DNA of 64,000 nucleotides, taken from the NCBI RefSeq assembly GCF_005885675.1, contig NZ_VANR01000002.1, forward strand, positions 186,001-250,000, written 5' to 3'. How positions within the stretch are numbered: position 1 is the stretch's first letter; the number at the start of each line of letters is the position of its first letter. This document shows, piece after piece, positions 24,004 through 33,210 of this stretch. The translations under genes were made by a program, and so were the position numbers. A model generated the notes under the pieces. It saw only the letters and a program-made list of their open reading frames with translations. It was not told the DNA's origin and searched no databases. This DNA is from Polaribacter aestuariivivens (GTDB taxonomy: Bacteria; Bacteroidota; Bacteroidia; Flavobacteriales; Flavobacteriaceae).

Positions 24004-24573
24004 TTATTTTTTTTGATAGTATTTTTCTAAATAATTATTTTTTAAATCATAAATATATTGAGCAACATCTCTTTCTGAATAATGCCCATTGTATTGAAGG
24101 TAATTACCATTTTTATGAATTACTAAAATACCAAAACAAGATTTTTTTCTTTCAAAAAAAATTGTTTGCAAAAAGTCATCTTTATCATCGAAATAACTAA
24201 TATTATCTAATTTTCTTCTAACTCTTTCTCCGTTTGCAAGTACTTTAATATTTAAACAATTTTCAGTATCAATTTTTTCATAAAACTCTTTATAGAATTT
24301 TTTAGTTACAGAATTAATCTTATGGTTATCAAAATGACAACTTTTAACAGGTTGAGAATAATTAATTATTAAAACTTCTTCATTATTCCATTTGTAATTT
24401 TTTTTAATGAAGTTTAATTTTTCAATATCTATAAAACCTACGTAATCATAAATAATTGTTTTTCTTTTATGCGTTTTTACGTTTATTTTTTCAGTAGGTT
24501 TCTCAATTAATTTTGATGAAGAACAAGATACCACTATAAATAAGAGGATTAATATGATAACGCTTTTTTTCAT
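24004..24573 (-). CDS. Hypothetical lipoprotein
   Basis: 189 residues from the ATG at 24573, which gives the signal peptide MKKSVIILILLFIVVSCSSS with Cys at the lipobox. The longer reading would overlap rlmD. The mature protein is basic, with a TonB/energiser-like C-terminal half not clearly assignable (VKVLANGERVRRK-like segment, FFERKKSCFGILVIHKNGNYLQYNGHYSERD). I do not recognise a family. It follows rlmD with a 19-base gap and may be cotranscribed with it. Confidence 0.6.
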   Translation of the reverse strand: MKKSVIILILLFIVVSCSSSKLIEKPTEKINVKTHKRKTIIYDYVGFIDIEKLNFIKKNYKWNNEEVLIINYSQPVKSCHFDNHKINSVTKKFYKEFYEKIDTENCLNIKVLANGERVRRKLDNISYFDDKDDFLQTIFFERKKSCFGILVIHKNGNYLQYNGHYSERDVAQYIYDLKNNYLEKYYQKK

Positions 24574-24592
24574 TTTCCTTTTGGTATATAAA

Positions 24593-26047
24593 CTATTTTT
24601 TCTCAAACAAAACCACGGTCTCAATATGACTTGTATGTGGAAATTGATCTACCAAACTAATTTTTTTCATTTGGTAACCTGCAGCTGCTAATAATTCTGT
24701 ATCTCTTGCTTGTGTTGCAGGGTTGCAAGAAACATACACCATTCTATCTGCATTTAAATTGATGATTTTTTGCAATGTTTTTGGGGCAATTCCTGCTCTT
24801 GCAGGATCTAAAATAATGGTTTTTATTTTATTTTGATATTCAGGATGTGCAATTAAAAATTTTCCAACGTCTGCTGCAAAGAATTTTAAACCATCAATAT
24901 TATTTCTTTGGGCATTCTTTTTAGCATCTGCAATGGCAGATGCTACAATATCTACACCAACAATTTTCGCATTTTCACTTTTAGATGCTACAATTTGCCC
25001 AATAGTTCCTGTTCCACAGAATAAATCCATAACCACAGTATTATCTACCTTAGATTTATCTTCTAACACATATTCAACAACTTTAGAGTAAAGCTTTTCT
25101 GCACATTTTGGGTTGGTTTGAAAAAAGCTTTTCATGCTAATTTCAAAGTTCAATCCTAATAATTCTTCAACAATTTTATCTTTTCCGTAAACCAACTCTA
25201 AACTTCCAGAAGTAGCAATGGTTCTGTCTCCAGTTTCATCATTAATGGTATGTAAAAGACCTGCTAAACGTTCTCCGAAAATATCTTTTAAGAAAGATGC
25301 AAATTTTTGTAAATCGAACTTATCCAAATCACCAGAAGTGGTTACTAAATTACATAATAATTCGTCTGTTTTAAAAGATTTACGGACTACAAAATACCTA
25401 AAAAAACCTTCTCTTTTTGGTCCGTGCCAAGGTGCTAAACCTGTTTCTAAACAATAGTTTCGGATGTTTTTTAAGTTATCTTCCAATTGCTTGTCAAACA
25501 AACCAGAATCTTTTTCTAAATTATCTCCCATCCACCAAACTCCACGTCGTTTAAAGCCTAATGTAAACTCGTCTTTATCAGTTTTATTTTTTCTATCATA
25601 ACCAATCGCAGAAAAACCATATTCCATTTTATTTCTATAGTGAAATACGTTTGGTGATGTTACAAATTCATCAAATAAATCTTCTATATGTTCAACTTTT
25701 CCAATTCTTTTGAATAAAGATAAAGTACTTTCTTTTTTGTATGCATGTTGCAGTTCAATAGGTAATTGAATGTAAGGCGCTCCAGGAATATCTTGAAAAG
25801 GAACTTTCACTTCATCTTCTGAAGGTACTAGAACATCAATCAATTTAGCTTCTGCGTATTTTTTACTAGACTTGCTAATTTGAGCTTTTACCAATTGCCC
25901 AGGCAACGTATTTGGAACAAATATTACAAAACTTCCATCTTCGGTATGAATTCTGGCAATTCCTTTTCCTCCGAAAGCGTAATCTTCAATTTTTAATTCT
26001 AAAACTTGATTCTTTTTTACAAATTTGTTGCGTTCTCTACGTGGCAT
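24593..26047 (-). CDS. rlmD: 23S rRNA (uracil-1939-C5)-methyltransferase RlmD/RumA
   Basis: 484-residue class I methyltransferase. An N-terminal TRAM domain (LELKIEDYAFGGKGIARI, VFVPNTLPGQLVKAQI) is followed by the central insert. The AdoMet site is VMDLFCGTGTIGQIVA, motif IV is IILDPARAGI and the catalytic nucleophile loop VYVSCNPATQARD. It methylates U1939 (E. coli numbering) or an equivalent uridine in 23S rRNA or tRNA; RlmD versus RlmCD-type specificity cannot be told apart here. An Fe-S cysteine set typical of E. coli RumA is not evident at the N-terminus. Confidence 0.9.
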   Translation of the reverse strand: MPRRERNKFVKKNQVLELKIEDYAFGGKGIARIHTEDGSFVIFVPNTLPGQLVKAQISKSSKKYAEAKLIDVLVPSEDEVKVPFQDIPGAPYIQLPIELQHAYKKESTLSLFKRIGKVEHIEDLFDEFVTSPNVFHYRNKMEYGFSAIGYDRKNKTDKDEFTLGFKRRGVWWMGDNLEKDSGLFDKQLEDNLKNIRNYCLETGLAPWHGPKREGFFRYFVVRKSFKTDELLCNLVTTSGDLDKFDLQKFASFLKDIFGERLAGLLHTINDETGDRTIATSGSLELVYGKDKIVEELLGLNFEISMKSFFQTNPKCAEKLYSKVVEYVLEDKSKVDNTVVMDLFCGTGTIGQIVASKSENAKIVGVDIVASAIADAKKNAQRNNIDGLKFFAADVGKFLIAHPEYQNKIKTIILDPARAGIAPKTLQKIINLNADRMVYVSCNPATQARDTELLAAAGYQMKKISLVDQFPHTSHIETVVLFEKK

Positions 26048-26188
26048 TCTTAATTATTTTGGTTTGCAAAATTAAGGAAATAGATAATTTTTATTACTGA
26101 AAAATCCATTTATAATTAATTTATCTTTAAAGATTGAAAACTATTTGAACCTTTTCATTTTTTGCACGTCTATGCAGTGTAATCTATT

Positions 26189-26749
26189 ATGAATAAAAAA
26201 AACATTCTTTCTGATAAAATTTTGATTAAAAATTACCAAAAAGGAGATAAAAAAATGATTTCTCTTTTGGTTGAAAAATGGCATGTATCTTTTTGTAAAG
26301 TTGCTTTGTGGATTGTAAAAGATGCTGATATTGCTAAAGATATTGCACAAGAAAGTTGGAGAATAATATTAAAAAAATTGCCATCTTTAAAAGAACCAGA
26401 AAAGTTTAAAAGTTGGGCAATTAGCATCATAAATAGAAAAGCGATTGATTTTATTAGAGCCAAAAATAGAGAGCATTTAAAACTTGAAAAAATTTATTTT
26501 GAAAGTGAAAAAACAACCTCAATTTTTGAAATCACTAAAGATGATTCTGTAGAAAAAAAACTTTTAAAATCTATTAAAAAATTATCTGTAGAGCATCAAA
26601 TGGTAATTGAGTTATTTTACAAAGAAAGTTATAGTTTAAAGGAAATTAGTGAAATTTTAAAGATTTCTGTTGGTACCACAAAATCGAGATTATTTCACGC
26701 AAGAGAAAAGTTAAAAACAATTTTAAAACATAGAAATTATGAAAGATAA
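26189..26749 (+). CDS. ECF-type RNA polymerase sigma factor
   Basis: 186-residue sigma-70 family protein. Region 2 is ADIAKDIAQESWRIILKKLPSLKEPEKFKSWAISIINRKAIDFIRAKNRE, and region 4 is VEHQMVIELFYKESYSLKEISEILKISVGTTKSRLFHAREKLK with a clear helix-turn-helix. It overlaps the downstream DUF6768 membrane protein by 11 bases, the usual layout for an ECF sigma factor and a membrane partner. Target promoters are unknown. Confidence 0.9.
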   Translation: MNKKNILSDKILIKNYQKGDKKMISLLVEKWHVSFCKVALWIVKDADIAKDIAQESWRIILKKLPSLKEPEKFKSWAISIINRKAIDFIRAKNREHLKLEKIYFESEKTTSIFEITKDDSVEKKLLKSIKKLSVEHQMVIELFYKESYSLKEISEILKISVGTTKSRLFHAREKLKTILKHRNYER

Positions 26750-27116
26750 TATAGAAGAAATAGACAAATTAATTAAAGAAACATTATCTAAAGAAGAAGC
26801 GAAATTCTACGATGGTTTACAAGAACAAAACCTTTTTGGAATGATTGGAGGTTTATATAAAGGAAAAAATGTTTGGCTTACAATTGTTATGCACCTCATA
26901 AGTGTAGTTGCATTTGGACTTCTTATTTATTGCTTAATTCAAACTTTTGATGTCGAAAATACCAATGATTTAATCTTATGGATAGCTGGTTTTTTCTTTA
27001 GTTTTATTGTAATGAGTATGCTTAAAATATTCGCGTGGATGCAAATGCATAAAAATGCCACTTTGAGAGAAATGAAAAGACTAGAACTTTTAATTACAGC
27101 AAATCAAAAGCCTTAA
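26739..27116 (+). CDS. DUF6768 membrane protein, sigma-factor partner
   Basis: 125 residues with a cytoplasmic acidic N-terminus (MKDNIEEIDKLIKETLSKEEAKFYD) and two transmembrane helices (VWLTIVMHLISVVAFGLLIYCLI and LILWIAGFFFSFIVMSMLKIFAW) followed by a charged tail. I recognise the DUF6768 pattern, which follows ECF sigma genes in flavobacteria. The 11-base overlap suggests coupled translation and perhaps a regulatory partnership, though no anti-sigma zinc motif is present. Confidence 0.8.
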   Translation: MKDNIEEIDKLIKETLSKEEAKFYDGLQEQNLFGMIGGLYKGKNVWLTIVMHLISVVAFGLLIYCLIQTFDVENTNDLILWIAGFFFSFIVMSMLKIFAWMQMHKNATLREMKRLELLITANQKP

Positions 27117-27178
27117 TTTTTAAAAACTATTCTTAAACTTGTGATTTATGTTATAGATTGAATCTTTCTATTTCGATC

Positions 27179-27208
27179 AAAACAGGCTAACTGTTTTAAC
27201 TTTTTTAT
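27179..27208 (+). terminator. Possible intrinsic terminator after the sigma/DUF6768 pair
   Basis: AAAACAG (27179-27185) and CTGTTTT (27191-27197) form a 7-bp stem with a 5-base loop, followed by AACTTTTTTATA. AT-rich, so only moderate strength. Confidence 0.45.
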
Positions 27209-27302
27209 ATTGAAATAAATTCAGCATTAAAAAAGAAACTAGTGAAGGCTCAACCTTTTTAGGTAGCGATTAAATAATTTTTATTTCGGAGTTTTATTTT
27301 AT

Positions 27303-27414
27303 TACTTTTGTAAAACTTCGGGGATGATTTCTTTCCCACGCTGAATTTTCAGTTCTCGCTGAAAGGATAAAGGTAGAACAGGAATGGTTATTATTTAATT
27401 TAAAACAATAAAAA
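27303..27414 (+). promoter_or_regulatory. Promoter and structured leader of rocD
   Basis: TACTTTTG at 27303-27310 matches the -7 consensus TAnnTTTG and would give a leader of about 100 bases. In the leader, CTGAA (27341-27345) and a second CTGAA (27359-27363) both complement TTCAG (27348-27352), so two hairpins exclude each other. GTTCT (27352-27356) pairs with AGAAC (27375-27379). No known riboswitch class fits. Confidence 0.4.
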
Positions 27415-28689
27415 ATGGCTGTTTTAGACAAACTAACTTCGCAAGAAGCAATTGAATTAGAAAACAAATATGGTGCACACAACTATCATCCACTTCCTGT
27501 GGTTTTGAGTAGAGGAGAAGGTGTATATGTTTGGGATGTGGAAGGGAAAAAATATTATGATTTTTTATCAGCTTATTCAGCTGTAAATCAGGGACATTGT
27601 CACCCAAAAATTGTAGATGCAATGACAAATCAAGCAAAAACGTTGAGTTTAACTTCACGTGCATTTTATAATGATATGCTTGGTAGATATGAAAAATTTG
27701 CAACTGAATATTTTGGTTTCGACAAGTTATTGCCAATGAATACTGGTGCTGAAGCAGTGGAAACTGCTTTAAAAATTGCTAGAAAATGGGCGTATGAAGT
27801 AAAAGGAATTGATGAAAATAAAGCGCAAATTATTGTTTGTGAAAATAATTTTCACGGAAGAACAACTACTATAATTTCTTTTTCTAATGATCCTATTGCG
27901 CGTAAAAATTTTGGACCTTACACCAAAGGTTTTTTGAAAATAGAGTATGATAATTTACAAGAATTACAAGAAACACTAGAAAGTAGCAATAATATTGCTG
28001 CGTTTTTAGTAGAACCAATTCAAGGTGAAGCTGGTGTATTTGTACCTTCTGAAGGATATTTAGCCGCTGCAAAAAAAATGTGTGAAGACCACAATGTTTT
28101 ATTTATTGCAGATGAAGTACAAACAGGAATTGCCAGAACAGGTCGTTTATTAGCTACTTGTGGAAATTGTTCTTGTCCTGAAAAAAATTGTTCTGGTACG
28201 CCAGAAGTAAAACCAGATGTTTTAATTCTTGGAAAAGCACTTTCTGGTGGAGCATATCCTGTTTCTGCAGTTTTAGCAAATGACAGTGTTATGAATGTAA
28301 TTCGTCCTGGAAATCATGGCTCTACTTTTGGAGGAAACCCAATTGCTGCTGCTGTTGCAATGGCTGCTTTAGAAGTAGTTGCTGATGAAAAATTAGCCAT
28401 AAATGCTGATAAATTGGGTAAAATCTTTAGAGCTGAATTAACGGAGTTTTGTAAAACTACAGACTTGGTAAGTTTTGTTAGAGGAAGCGGATTGTTAAAT
28501 GCAATTTTAATTAATGATACAGAAGATAGCTCAACAGCTTGGGATATTTGTATAAAGCTACGTGATAATGGATTGTTAGCAAAACCTACTCATGGAAATA
28601 TTATTCGTTTTGCACCACCTTTGGTAATGACAGAAGAACAATTAATGGATTGTATTTCTATCATTAAGAAAACAATTTCTGAATTTTAA
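27415..28689 (+). CDS. rocD: Ornithine--oxo-acid transaminase
   Basis: PLP-dependent class III aminotransferase of 424 residues that converts ornithine and 2-oxoglutarate to glutamate semialdehyde and glutamate (arginine catabolism/proline link). Motifs: [48 protein letters not shown] and the PLP lysine in ILGKALSGG (K274). A cysteine-rich insertion, C249-x2-C252-x-C254-x4-C259, lies directly after the [11 protein letters not shown] block and is absent from Bacillus or human enzymes. It could bind metal. Own promoter, a structured leader and a strong terminator mark a single-gene unit. Confidence 0.95.
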   Translation: MAVLDKLTSQEAIELENKYGAHNYHPLPVVLSRGEGVYVWDVEGKKYYDFLSAYSAVNQGHCHPKIVDAMTNQAKTLSLTSRAFYNDMLGRYEKFATEYFGFDKLLPMNTGAEAVETALKIARKWAYEVKGIDENKAQIIVCENNFHGRTTTIISFSNDPIARKNFGPYTKGFLKIEYDNLQELQETLESSNNIAAFLVEPIQGEAGVFVPSEGYLAAAKKMCEDHNVLFIADEVQTGIARTGRLLATCGNCSCPEKNCSGTPEVKPDVLILGKALSGGAYPVSAVLANDSVMNVIRPGNHGSTFGGNPIAAAVAMAALEVVADEKLAINADKLGKIFRAELTEFCKTTDLVSFVRGSGLLNAILINDTEDSSTAWDICIKLRDNGLLAKPTHGNIIRFAPPLVMTEEQLMDCISIIKKTISEF

Positions 28690-28711
28690 TTTTTAAAAGA
28701 ATTTATATTTA

Positions 28712-28745
28712 GCCACAAATTTTAAAATTTGTGGCTTTTTTTTTT
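28712..28745 (+). terminator. Strong intrinsic terminator of rocD
   Basis: Perfect 24-base palindrome (28712-28735, arms GCCACAAATTTT and AAAATTTGTGGC) followed by ten T residues. Confidence 0.92.
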
Positions 28746-28779
28746 ACTATTTTTGAAAATATTAACCAAAAAAAATATT

Positions 28780-29220
28780 ATGGAAAACCCAATTACACAA
28801 TTAGAACAATTAACTTTAAACAGTGCTTCAAAAAGTTTTTTAAGAGAAACTGCAAAATGGACTTATTTCTTATCTATTTTAGGATTTATTGGCTTAGCAT
28901 TAATGGTTGTATTTAGTTTTTTTGCTGGAGCTTTATTTAATAGCTTACCAGAAACACAAGCAATGCCTTTTGATTTTGGACCTGTAATGACAATTATTTA
29001 TTTGATAATGGCTTTAATTTACTTTTTCCCAGTTTATTATTTATTTCAATTTTCTACGAAAATGAAAATGGCTTTGCGTTCAAAAAATGATGAAGATTTA
29101 GCAAATGCTTTTGAAAAATTAAAGTCTCACTATAAATTTTTAGGAGTTTTTACAATTATTATTTTATCAATTTATTTTCTTTTCTTTTTATTAGCAATGA
29201 TAGGTGTTGCTTTTGCTTAA
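28780..29220 (+). CDS. Small membrane protein (DUF5362-like)
   Basis: 146 residues from the ATG at 28780; the upstream in-frame ATG lies inside the rocD terminator and is rejected. Three or four hydrophobic helices are visible (FLSILGFIGLALMVVFSFFAG, VMTIIYLIMALIYFFPVYYLF, FLGVFTIIILSIYFLFFLLAM), with FSTKMKMALRSKNDEDLANAFEKLKSHYKF between helices 2 and 3. The pattern fits the flavobacterial DUF5362 family. Inner membrane, function unknown. It ends at a bidirectional terminator. Confidence 0.75.
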   Translation: MENPITQLEQLTLNSASKSFLRETAKWTYFLSILGFIGLALMVVFSFFAGALFNSLPETQAMPFDFGPVMTIIYLIMALIYFFPVYYLFQFSTKMKMALRSKNDEDLANAFEKLKSHYKFLGVFTIIILSIYFLFFLLAMIGVAFA

Positions 29221-29239
29221 AAATTTTATTTTTAAAATT

Positions 29240-29280
29240 AAAAAAGCCCTGTAATATTTGAAATATTACAGGGCTTTTTT
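29240..29280. terminator. Bidirectional intrinsic terminator
   Basis: AAAAAAGCCCTGTAATATT and its complement form a long hairpin centred on 29260, with A- and T-tracts at the ends. It separates the convergent DUF5362-like and AsmA-like genes. Confidence 0.93.
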
Positions 29281-29295
29281 CTTTCCACTTTAGTT

Positions 29296-31935
29296 TTAAT
29301 TTTTCTTTTTTAAAGAATCATTTTTAACGGTATCTTTTTTCTTTCCGAAAATTCCACCTAAAACACTTTTTACTTTGTCTTTTGTGGTTTCTTTAGTTGT
29401 TTCTTTTGTTTTTGTAGTATCTTTTGCTTTGTCGTTATTGCCACCCAATAAATCTATTAGTTTATCTTTTCCTTTATCAACTAAATTTTGTTTTTGTTTC
29501 TCAACAATAGTTTTCATTAAATTAGACGTAGCATCTTTAATGTTTGTTGTAAAATTAGGATTTGAAAAACTACCAGTTAAGTTCGCATTTACAGGTATAG
29601 TTTTAATCTCGTCTGCATCTTTCGCAGTTAATTTTGCTATGGCATTTGTAACTGTAGTACCCAAATATTTTACTGGTAAATTAAAAGTAATATCATAATT
29701 CATTGTATTGTCAAAACCATGTTTACCTCCAACAGTAATTCCAATATCTTTATAATTTAAGTTGAATGGTTTTACAGAGACTTCACCATTATTAAAGGTA
29801 AATAATGCACTTGCTTCATTTAAGTTAAGTTTGCTGATATCTAAAAAATCTACTTTAGTGCCAATAGCACTCAGAACTTTAGAGTTTGCCACTTTTAGTT
29901 TTGTGTTTAAAAGCTGACCTAACAAATCTCCAGAAATTGAGTTTAAAACAGGTGTCATGTTTTCTGTTAAATTTCCTGAAACATTTATTGTAGAATTTAT
30001 TTTACCTTCTAAACTTTTGGCAATAGGAGCTATGGCTTTTAACATTTCTAATTGAGAAAATGATTCTGCAATGTTTAATTCTTGCAGTTTTAAATCCATT
30101 TTAAAGTTCGATTTATTTCCTTTTGTTGAAACATTTCCATTGAAACCAATTTTACCATCAAAAATGTTTGAGCTTACATTTTGCAGACTAACAGCTTCAT
30201 CTTTTATAAATAAATCTCCAGAAACGTTTTTTAAAATAATATTGTCATAAACTACATTTTTTGCTTTTGCATTTAATTTTACATCTAAAAAAGATGGAAT
30301 TTTTAAAGCTTTCGAGCTGGTAGTTGTTGTTTTTTCTTCATTTTTAGCTAAAAAATCATCTACCTTAAAATTGTTAGAGTTTAGAGTAAAATTTCCTTTT
30401 AGCAACTCATCTTTAAATAAAAAACCGTAAAAATTATTCAAATCTCCTTTTAAAGAAATGTCTGAAGTTCCTGTTTTTGCATTGAACTCATTAAGTTTTA
30501 TAGTTTGTGGATTGAAAGCAATGGATGTTTTATCGATATAAAAAGTATTGGCAGCATCTTCTCCAGCATATTTAAAGTTTGATACAGAAATTTCTCCTGA
30601 GTTTTTGATGTTTTGGTAGTTTTTTCTTTCAATAGAATTCATATCAAAATTAGCGGAAACATTTGCTTTTAAAATACCTTCTAATTGGTTTTCAAAAGTT
30701 ACAGGATACACTTTACTGATGTTTTGCAAATTAATAGTTCCGTTTGCTTTTAAACTTACTTTTACATTTTCTGTAATATTTGAAATATTTCCACTTGCGT
30801 TAAAAATGTCTTTATCAATTTTAAATGAAGTGTTATTAATATCTATGTAAGTGTCTTTAACAAACCCAGTTTTATTTAAAATAGTTGCATCTATATTGAT
30901 GTTATTTACTGCTTTTGGTAAATCTGCATATTTAAACATGGCATCTTTAGAAATAAAAGAAATGTTTAATGTTGGAATGGTAGTTTTTGAGTACGTTCCT
31001 TTTACAGCTCCTTTTAAATCAAAATTACCTTCTGTAGTTACTGTTGCTAAATTACCTGAGTATTGTTTTGGTATTAATGCCAATAAATTTTTAAAAGATG
31101 ATGTTGGTGTTTTAAAGTTAATGTCATACAGTTGGTTTTCTTCTACTAATTGAATAAAACCATCAAACTCTAAAGGTAATTGATTTATATAACCTGTGTT
31201 TTCTTTAAAGGTGTATTTTAGGTTTTTTAAATCGATTCCTAAAACTGCATTTAGTTTTACACCAACATTTTGTAAGTAATTTGTGTTTTCCATATCAAAG
31301 GAAAGTTTAGCTGTTGTTTTGGTATCTAAGTCCAAAACTTCTTTTGCAAAGTTTCCTTTACCTGAATGATGTATACTGTCTAAAACTAATTTTATTTGAG
31401 AGTTTTCGTCATAATAACTGAAAGCCATATTTTCCAACTCATATTCTTGAATATTTAACGATAAAGAGGTTTCTTCATTAGAATTTGAAGTTGCTTCTTT
31501 TTTTAAAGCAATGTCGTAATTACCAATATTTTCTTTATTAAATAAGATGTTTACTTTTCCGTTATTTGTAGAAATAATCTTAATTTCTAGAGTCTCATTG
31601 GCGCTTTTAAAAAGTTCAGTAATTTTCATTTTTAAACTCAATTCCTTAGCATTAAACAAAGTGTCTCCTAAAAAAGGTTTCTTGTTTATAATGGCAATCT
31701 CATTTACCGTTAAACTTGCTGATGGAAAATTTCTAAATAAACTTAAATCGGTTTCTTTAAAAGTAAGTGTTGCATTTATATTATTGTTAACGGTATTTGT
31801 AAACATTTGAACAATTTTATCTTTGAATAAAAAAGGAACTGAAATTAAACCTATTATTAAAATTAATAGTGTAATTACAACCCATTTAATTATTTTTTTA
31901 CCTATAGATTTTTTTTCTTTTTCTTTCTGACTCAT
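29296..31935 (-). CDS. AsmA-like envelope protein
   Basis: 879-residue AsmA-family protein. One N-terminal membrane anchor (IIKWVVITLLILIIGLISVPFLF) is followed by a long beta-rich periplasmic region typical of AsmA/TamB-like bridge proteins: SLFRNFPSASLTVNEIAI at the start, DLKGAVKGTYS and LEGKINSTINVSGNLTENMTPVLNSISGDLLGQL in the middle and the C-terminal AsmA block (FTFNNGEVSVKPFNLNYKDIGITVGGKHGFDNTMNYDITFNLP). It ends in a Lys/Thr-rich low-complexity tail. AsmA-like proteins are implicated in phospholipid transport or outer-membrane assembly. A terminator lies between it and ybaB upstream. Confidence 0.88.
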   Translation of the reverse strand: MSQKEKEKKSIGKKIIKWVVITLLILIIGLISVPFLFKDKIVQMFTNTVNNNINATLTFKETDLSLFRNFPSASLTVNEIAIINKKPFLGDTLFNAKELSLKMKITELFKSANETLEIKIISTNNGKVNILFNKENIGNYDIALKKEATSNSNEETSLSLNIQEYELENMAFSYYDENSQIKLVLDSIHHSGKGNFAKEVLDLDTKTTAKLSFDMENTNYLQNVGVKLNAVLGIDLKNLKYTFKENTGYINQLPLEFDGFIQLVEENQLYDINFKTPTSSFKNLLALIPKQYSGNLATVTTEGNFDLKGAVKGTYSKTTIPTLNISFISKDAMFKYADLPKAVNNINIDATILNKTGFVKDTYIDINNTSFKIDKDIFNASGNISNITENVKVSLKANGTINLQNISKVYPVTFENQLEGILKANVSANFDMNSIERKNYQNIKNSGEISVSNFKYAGEDAANTFYIDKTSIAFNPQTIKLNEFNAKTGTSDISLKGDLNNFYGFLFKDELLKGNFTLNSNNFKVDDFLAKNEEKTTTTSSKALKIPSFLDVKLNAKAKNVVYDNIILKNVSGDLFIKDEAVSLQNVSSNIFDGKIGFNGNVSTKGNKSNFKMDLKLQELNIAESFSQLEMLKAIAPIAKSLEGKINSTINVSGNLTENMTPVLNSISGDLLGQLLNTKLKVANSKVLSAIGTKVDFLDISKLNLNEASALFTFNNGEVSVKPFNLNYKDIGITVGGKHGFDNTMNYDITFNLPVKYLGTTVTNAIAKLTAKDADEIKTIPVNANLTGSFSNPNFTTNIKDATSNLMKTIVEKQKQNLVDKGKDKLIDLLGGNNDKAKDTTKTKETTKETTKDKVKSVLGGIFGKKKDTVKNDSLKKKN

Positions 31936-31956
31936 TGTATGTTATTATTTACAACA

Positions 31957-31984
31957 AAAATACCTCTTTTACAAGAGGTATTTT
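31957..31984 (-). terminator. Intrinsic terminator after ybaB
   Basis: AAAATACCTCTT (31957-31968) and AAGAGGTATTTT (31973-31984) form a 12-bp stem with a 4-base loop. Its position downstream of ybaB and before asmA on the minus strand fits termination of ybaB. Confidence 0.85.
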
Positions 31985-32074
31985 AGTTTAAATAATGTTA
32001 AAAAGAACTCAAATGAGTTTATTTTAATAATTATTTTAAGTTTTTTAATTATTGTTTAGAAGTAACAATAAATA

Positions 32075-32398
32075 TTATTTGAACATATCCATTCCTGGAA
32101 TATTTGGCATACCAGTTTTGGCTGCATTAGCCATTTCGTTTTCGTTAATTTTAGTTGCTTTTTCTATGGCTTTATTTAGGGTGATTATTAAATAGTCTTC
32201 TAATTCTTCTGCGTCTGAAAGTAGAGAATCATCAATTGAGATTGCTTTAATTTCTCTATTTGCAGTTAGAGTAATTTTTAACTTACCATCAGTAGAACTT
32301 TCATCAACTAATACACTATTTAACCTAGTTTTAGTTTTTTCAACTTCTTGTTGCGCTTCTTTCAGCTTGCTCATCATTCCTGAAATATCTCCAAACAT
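32075..32398 (-). CDS. YbaB/EbfC nucleoid-associated protein
   Basis: 107-residue DNA-binding protein of the YbaB/EbfC family: [26 protein letters not shown] (helix 1), the beta core [27 protein letters not shown] and the C-terminal helix [31 protein letters not shown], ending [11 protein letters not shown]. These form tweezers-like dimers that bind DNA. Bacteria usually keep it near dnaX/recR; here it stands before asmA and after two secreted-protein genes. Confidence 0.93.
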   Translation of the reverse strand: MFGDISGMMSKLKEAQQEVEKTKTRLNSVLVDESSTDGKLKITLTANREIKAISIDDSLLSDAEELEDYLIITLNKAIEKATKINENEMANAAKTGMPNIPGMDMFK

Positions 32399-32417
32399 AT
32401 CTTATTTTTTTATGAAA

Positions 32418-33146
32418 TTATTGTTTCAACAGTTTCTTTGTTTTTTTTAAACCATTTTCATCTACAAATTTAATAAAATATAAGCCAGAAGACAAGTTAC
32501 TTATGTCATATTCCTTTTCACTTATTTTAAACATATTTTGAGTAACTTCTTTTCCTAAACTATTAAATAAAGAAATTTCAATAATATTTTTTTCTGTTGA
32601 AAATTTAAACGTATTTCTTGTAGGGTTAGGATATAGCAGGAATTTGTTATTTTCACCAAAAATATTTTCATTTGATAGGGTAGTATTTGAACTTAGAATG
32701 ATTTCATCAATATAACCAAAAGAATTTGAGTTGTTTAGTACTTGACCAGAAGGTTCGTTTTCTATACCTAAATCAGGAAAGATTATTATTGTGTTAACTT
32801 GCTGTCCATTTTGTCCTCCAGAGACAGGAAAAACCAAATTTTGCCATTCCCCATAATTTGTATAACGATTAATTGGTCTTATGTAAGTTCCAGAAGTTCC
32901 ATTAGAATCAGTATCTGCAGCATCAACTCTTAATGCAATATCTGGTTGTACAGCGTAATTAACCATTACATGAATGTACATAGTTGTGTTTTGTGGAATT
33001 GTAAAACTGCTTACTGGAAATGTTATTAATGCCTCTGTATTTGAGGATGTTCTCCATATTTTTATAGATTTTTCAGTATCGTTTTGACTGAAAATAAAAA
33101 TAGGATTACTAAGTAAAAATAAGATTAAAAAATATTTTTTTTTCAT
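32418..33146 (-). CDS. Secreted protein with T9SS type A sorting domain
   Basis: 242 residues. A signal peptide (MKKKYFLILFLLSNPIFIFSQ) is followed by a ~125-residue beta-rich domain (IWRTSSNTEALITFPVSSFTI ... NSFGYIDEIILS) and a C-terminal T9SS type A sorting domain (FLLYPNPTRNTFKFS ... ISNLSSGLYFIKFVDENG ... KKLLKQ). It is therefore exported by the gliding-associated type IX system and probably anchored on or released from the cell surface. The central domain is a paralogue of the one in the neighbouring SGNH hydrolase (33211-34527); it looks like a carbohydrate-binding jelly-roll but I cannot name the family. Confidence 0.85.
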   Translation of the reverse strand: MKKKYFLILFLLSNPIFIFSQNDTEKSIKIWRTSSNTEALITFPVSSFTIPQNTTMYIHVMVNYAVQPDIALRVDAADTDSNGTSGTYIRPINRYTNYGEWQNLVFPVSGGQNGQQVNTIIIFPDLGIENEPSGQVLNNSNSFGYIDEIILSSNTTLSNENIFGENNKFLLYPNPTRNTFKFSTEKNIIEISLFNSLGKEVTQNMFKISEKEYDISNLSSGLYFIKFVDENGLKKTKKLLKQ

Positions 33147-33210
33147 TATTATAGATGATTCATATTAAAGGTATTATGACTTTTGTATTAAGTTTTATAG
33201 CGATTGCTAT

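Noticed and set aside
27311..27414. Possible TPP or SAM-II riboswitch before rocD
   Set aside because: Some words (for example GGATAA) resemble these classes, but the conserved cores and pairing order do not fit, and rocD is not a usual target.
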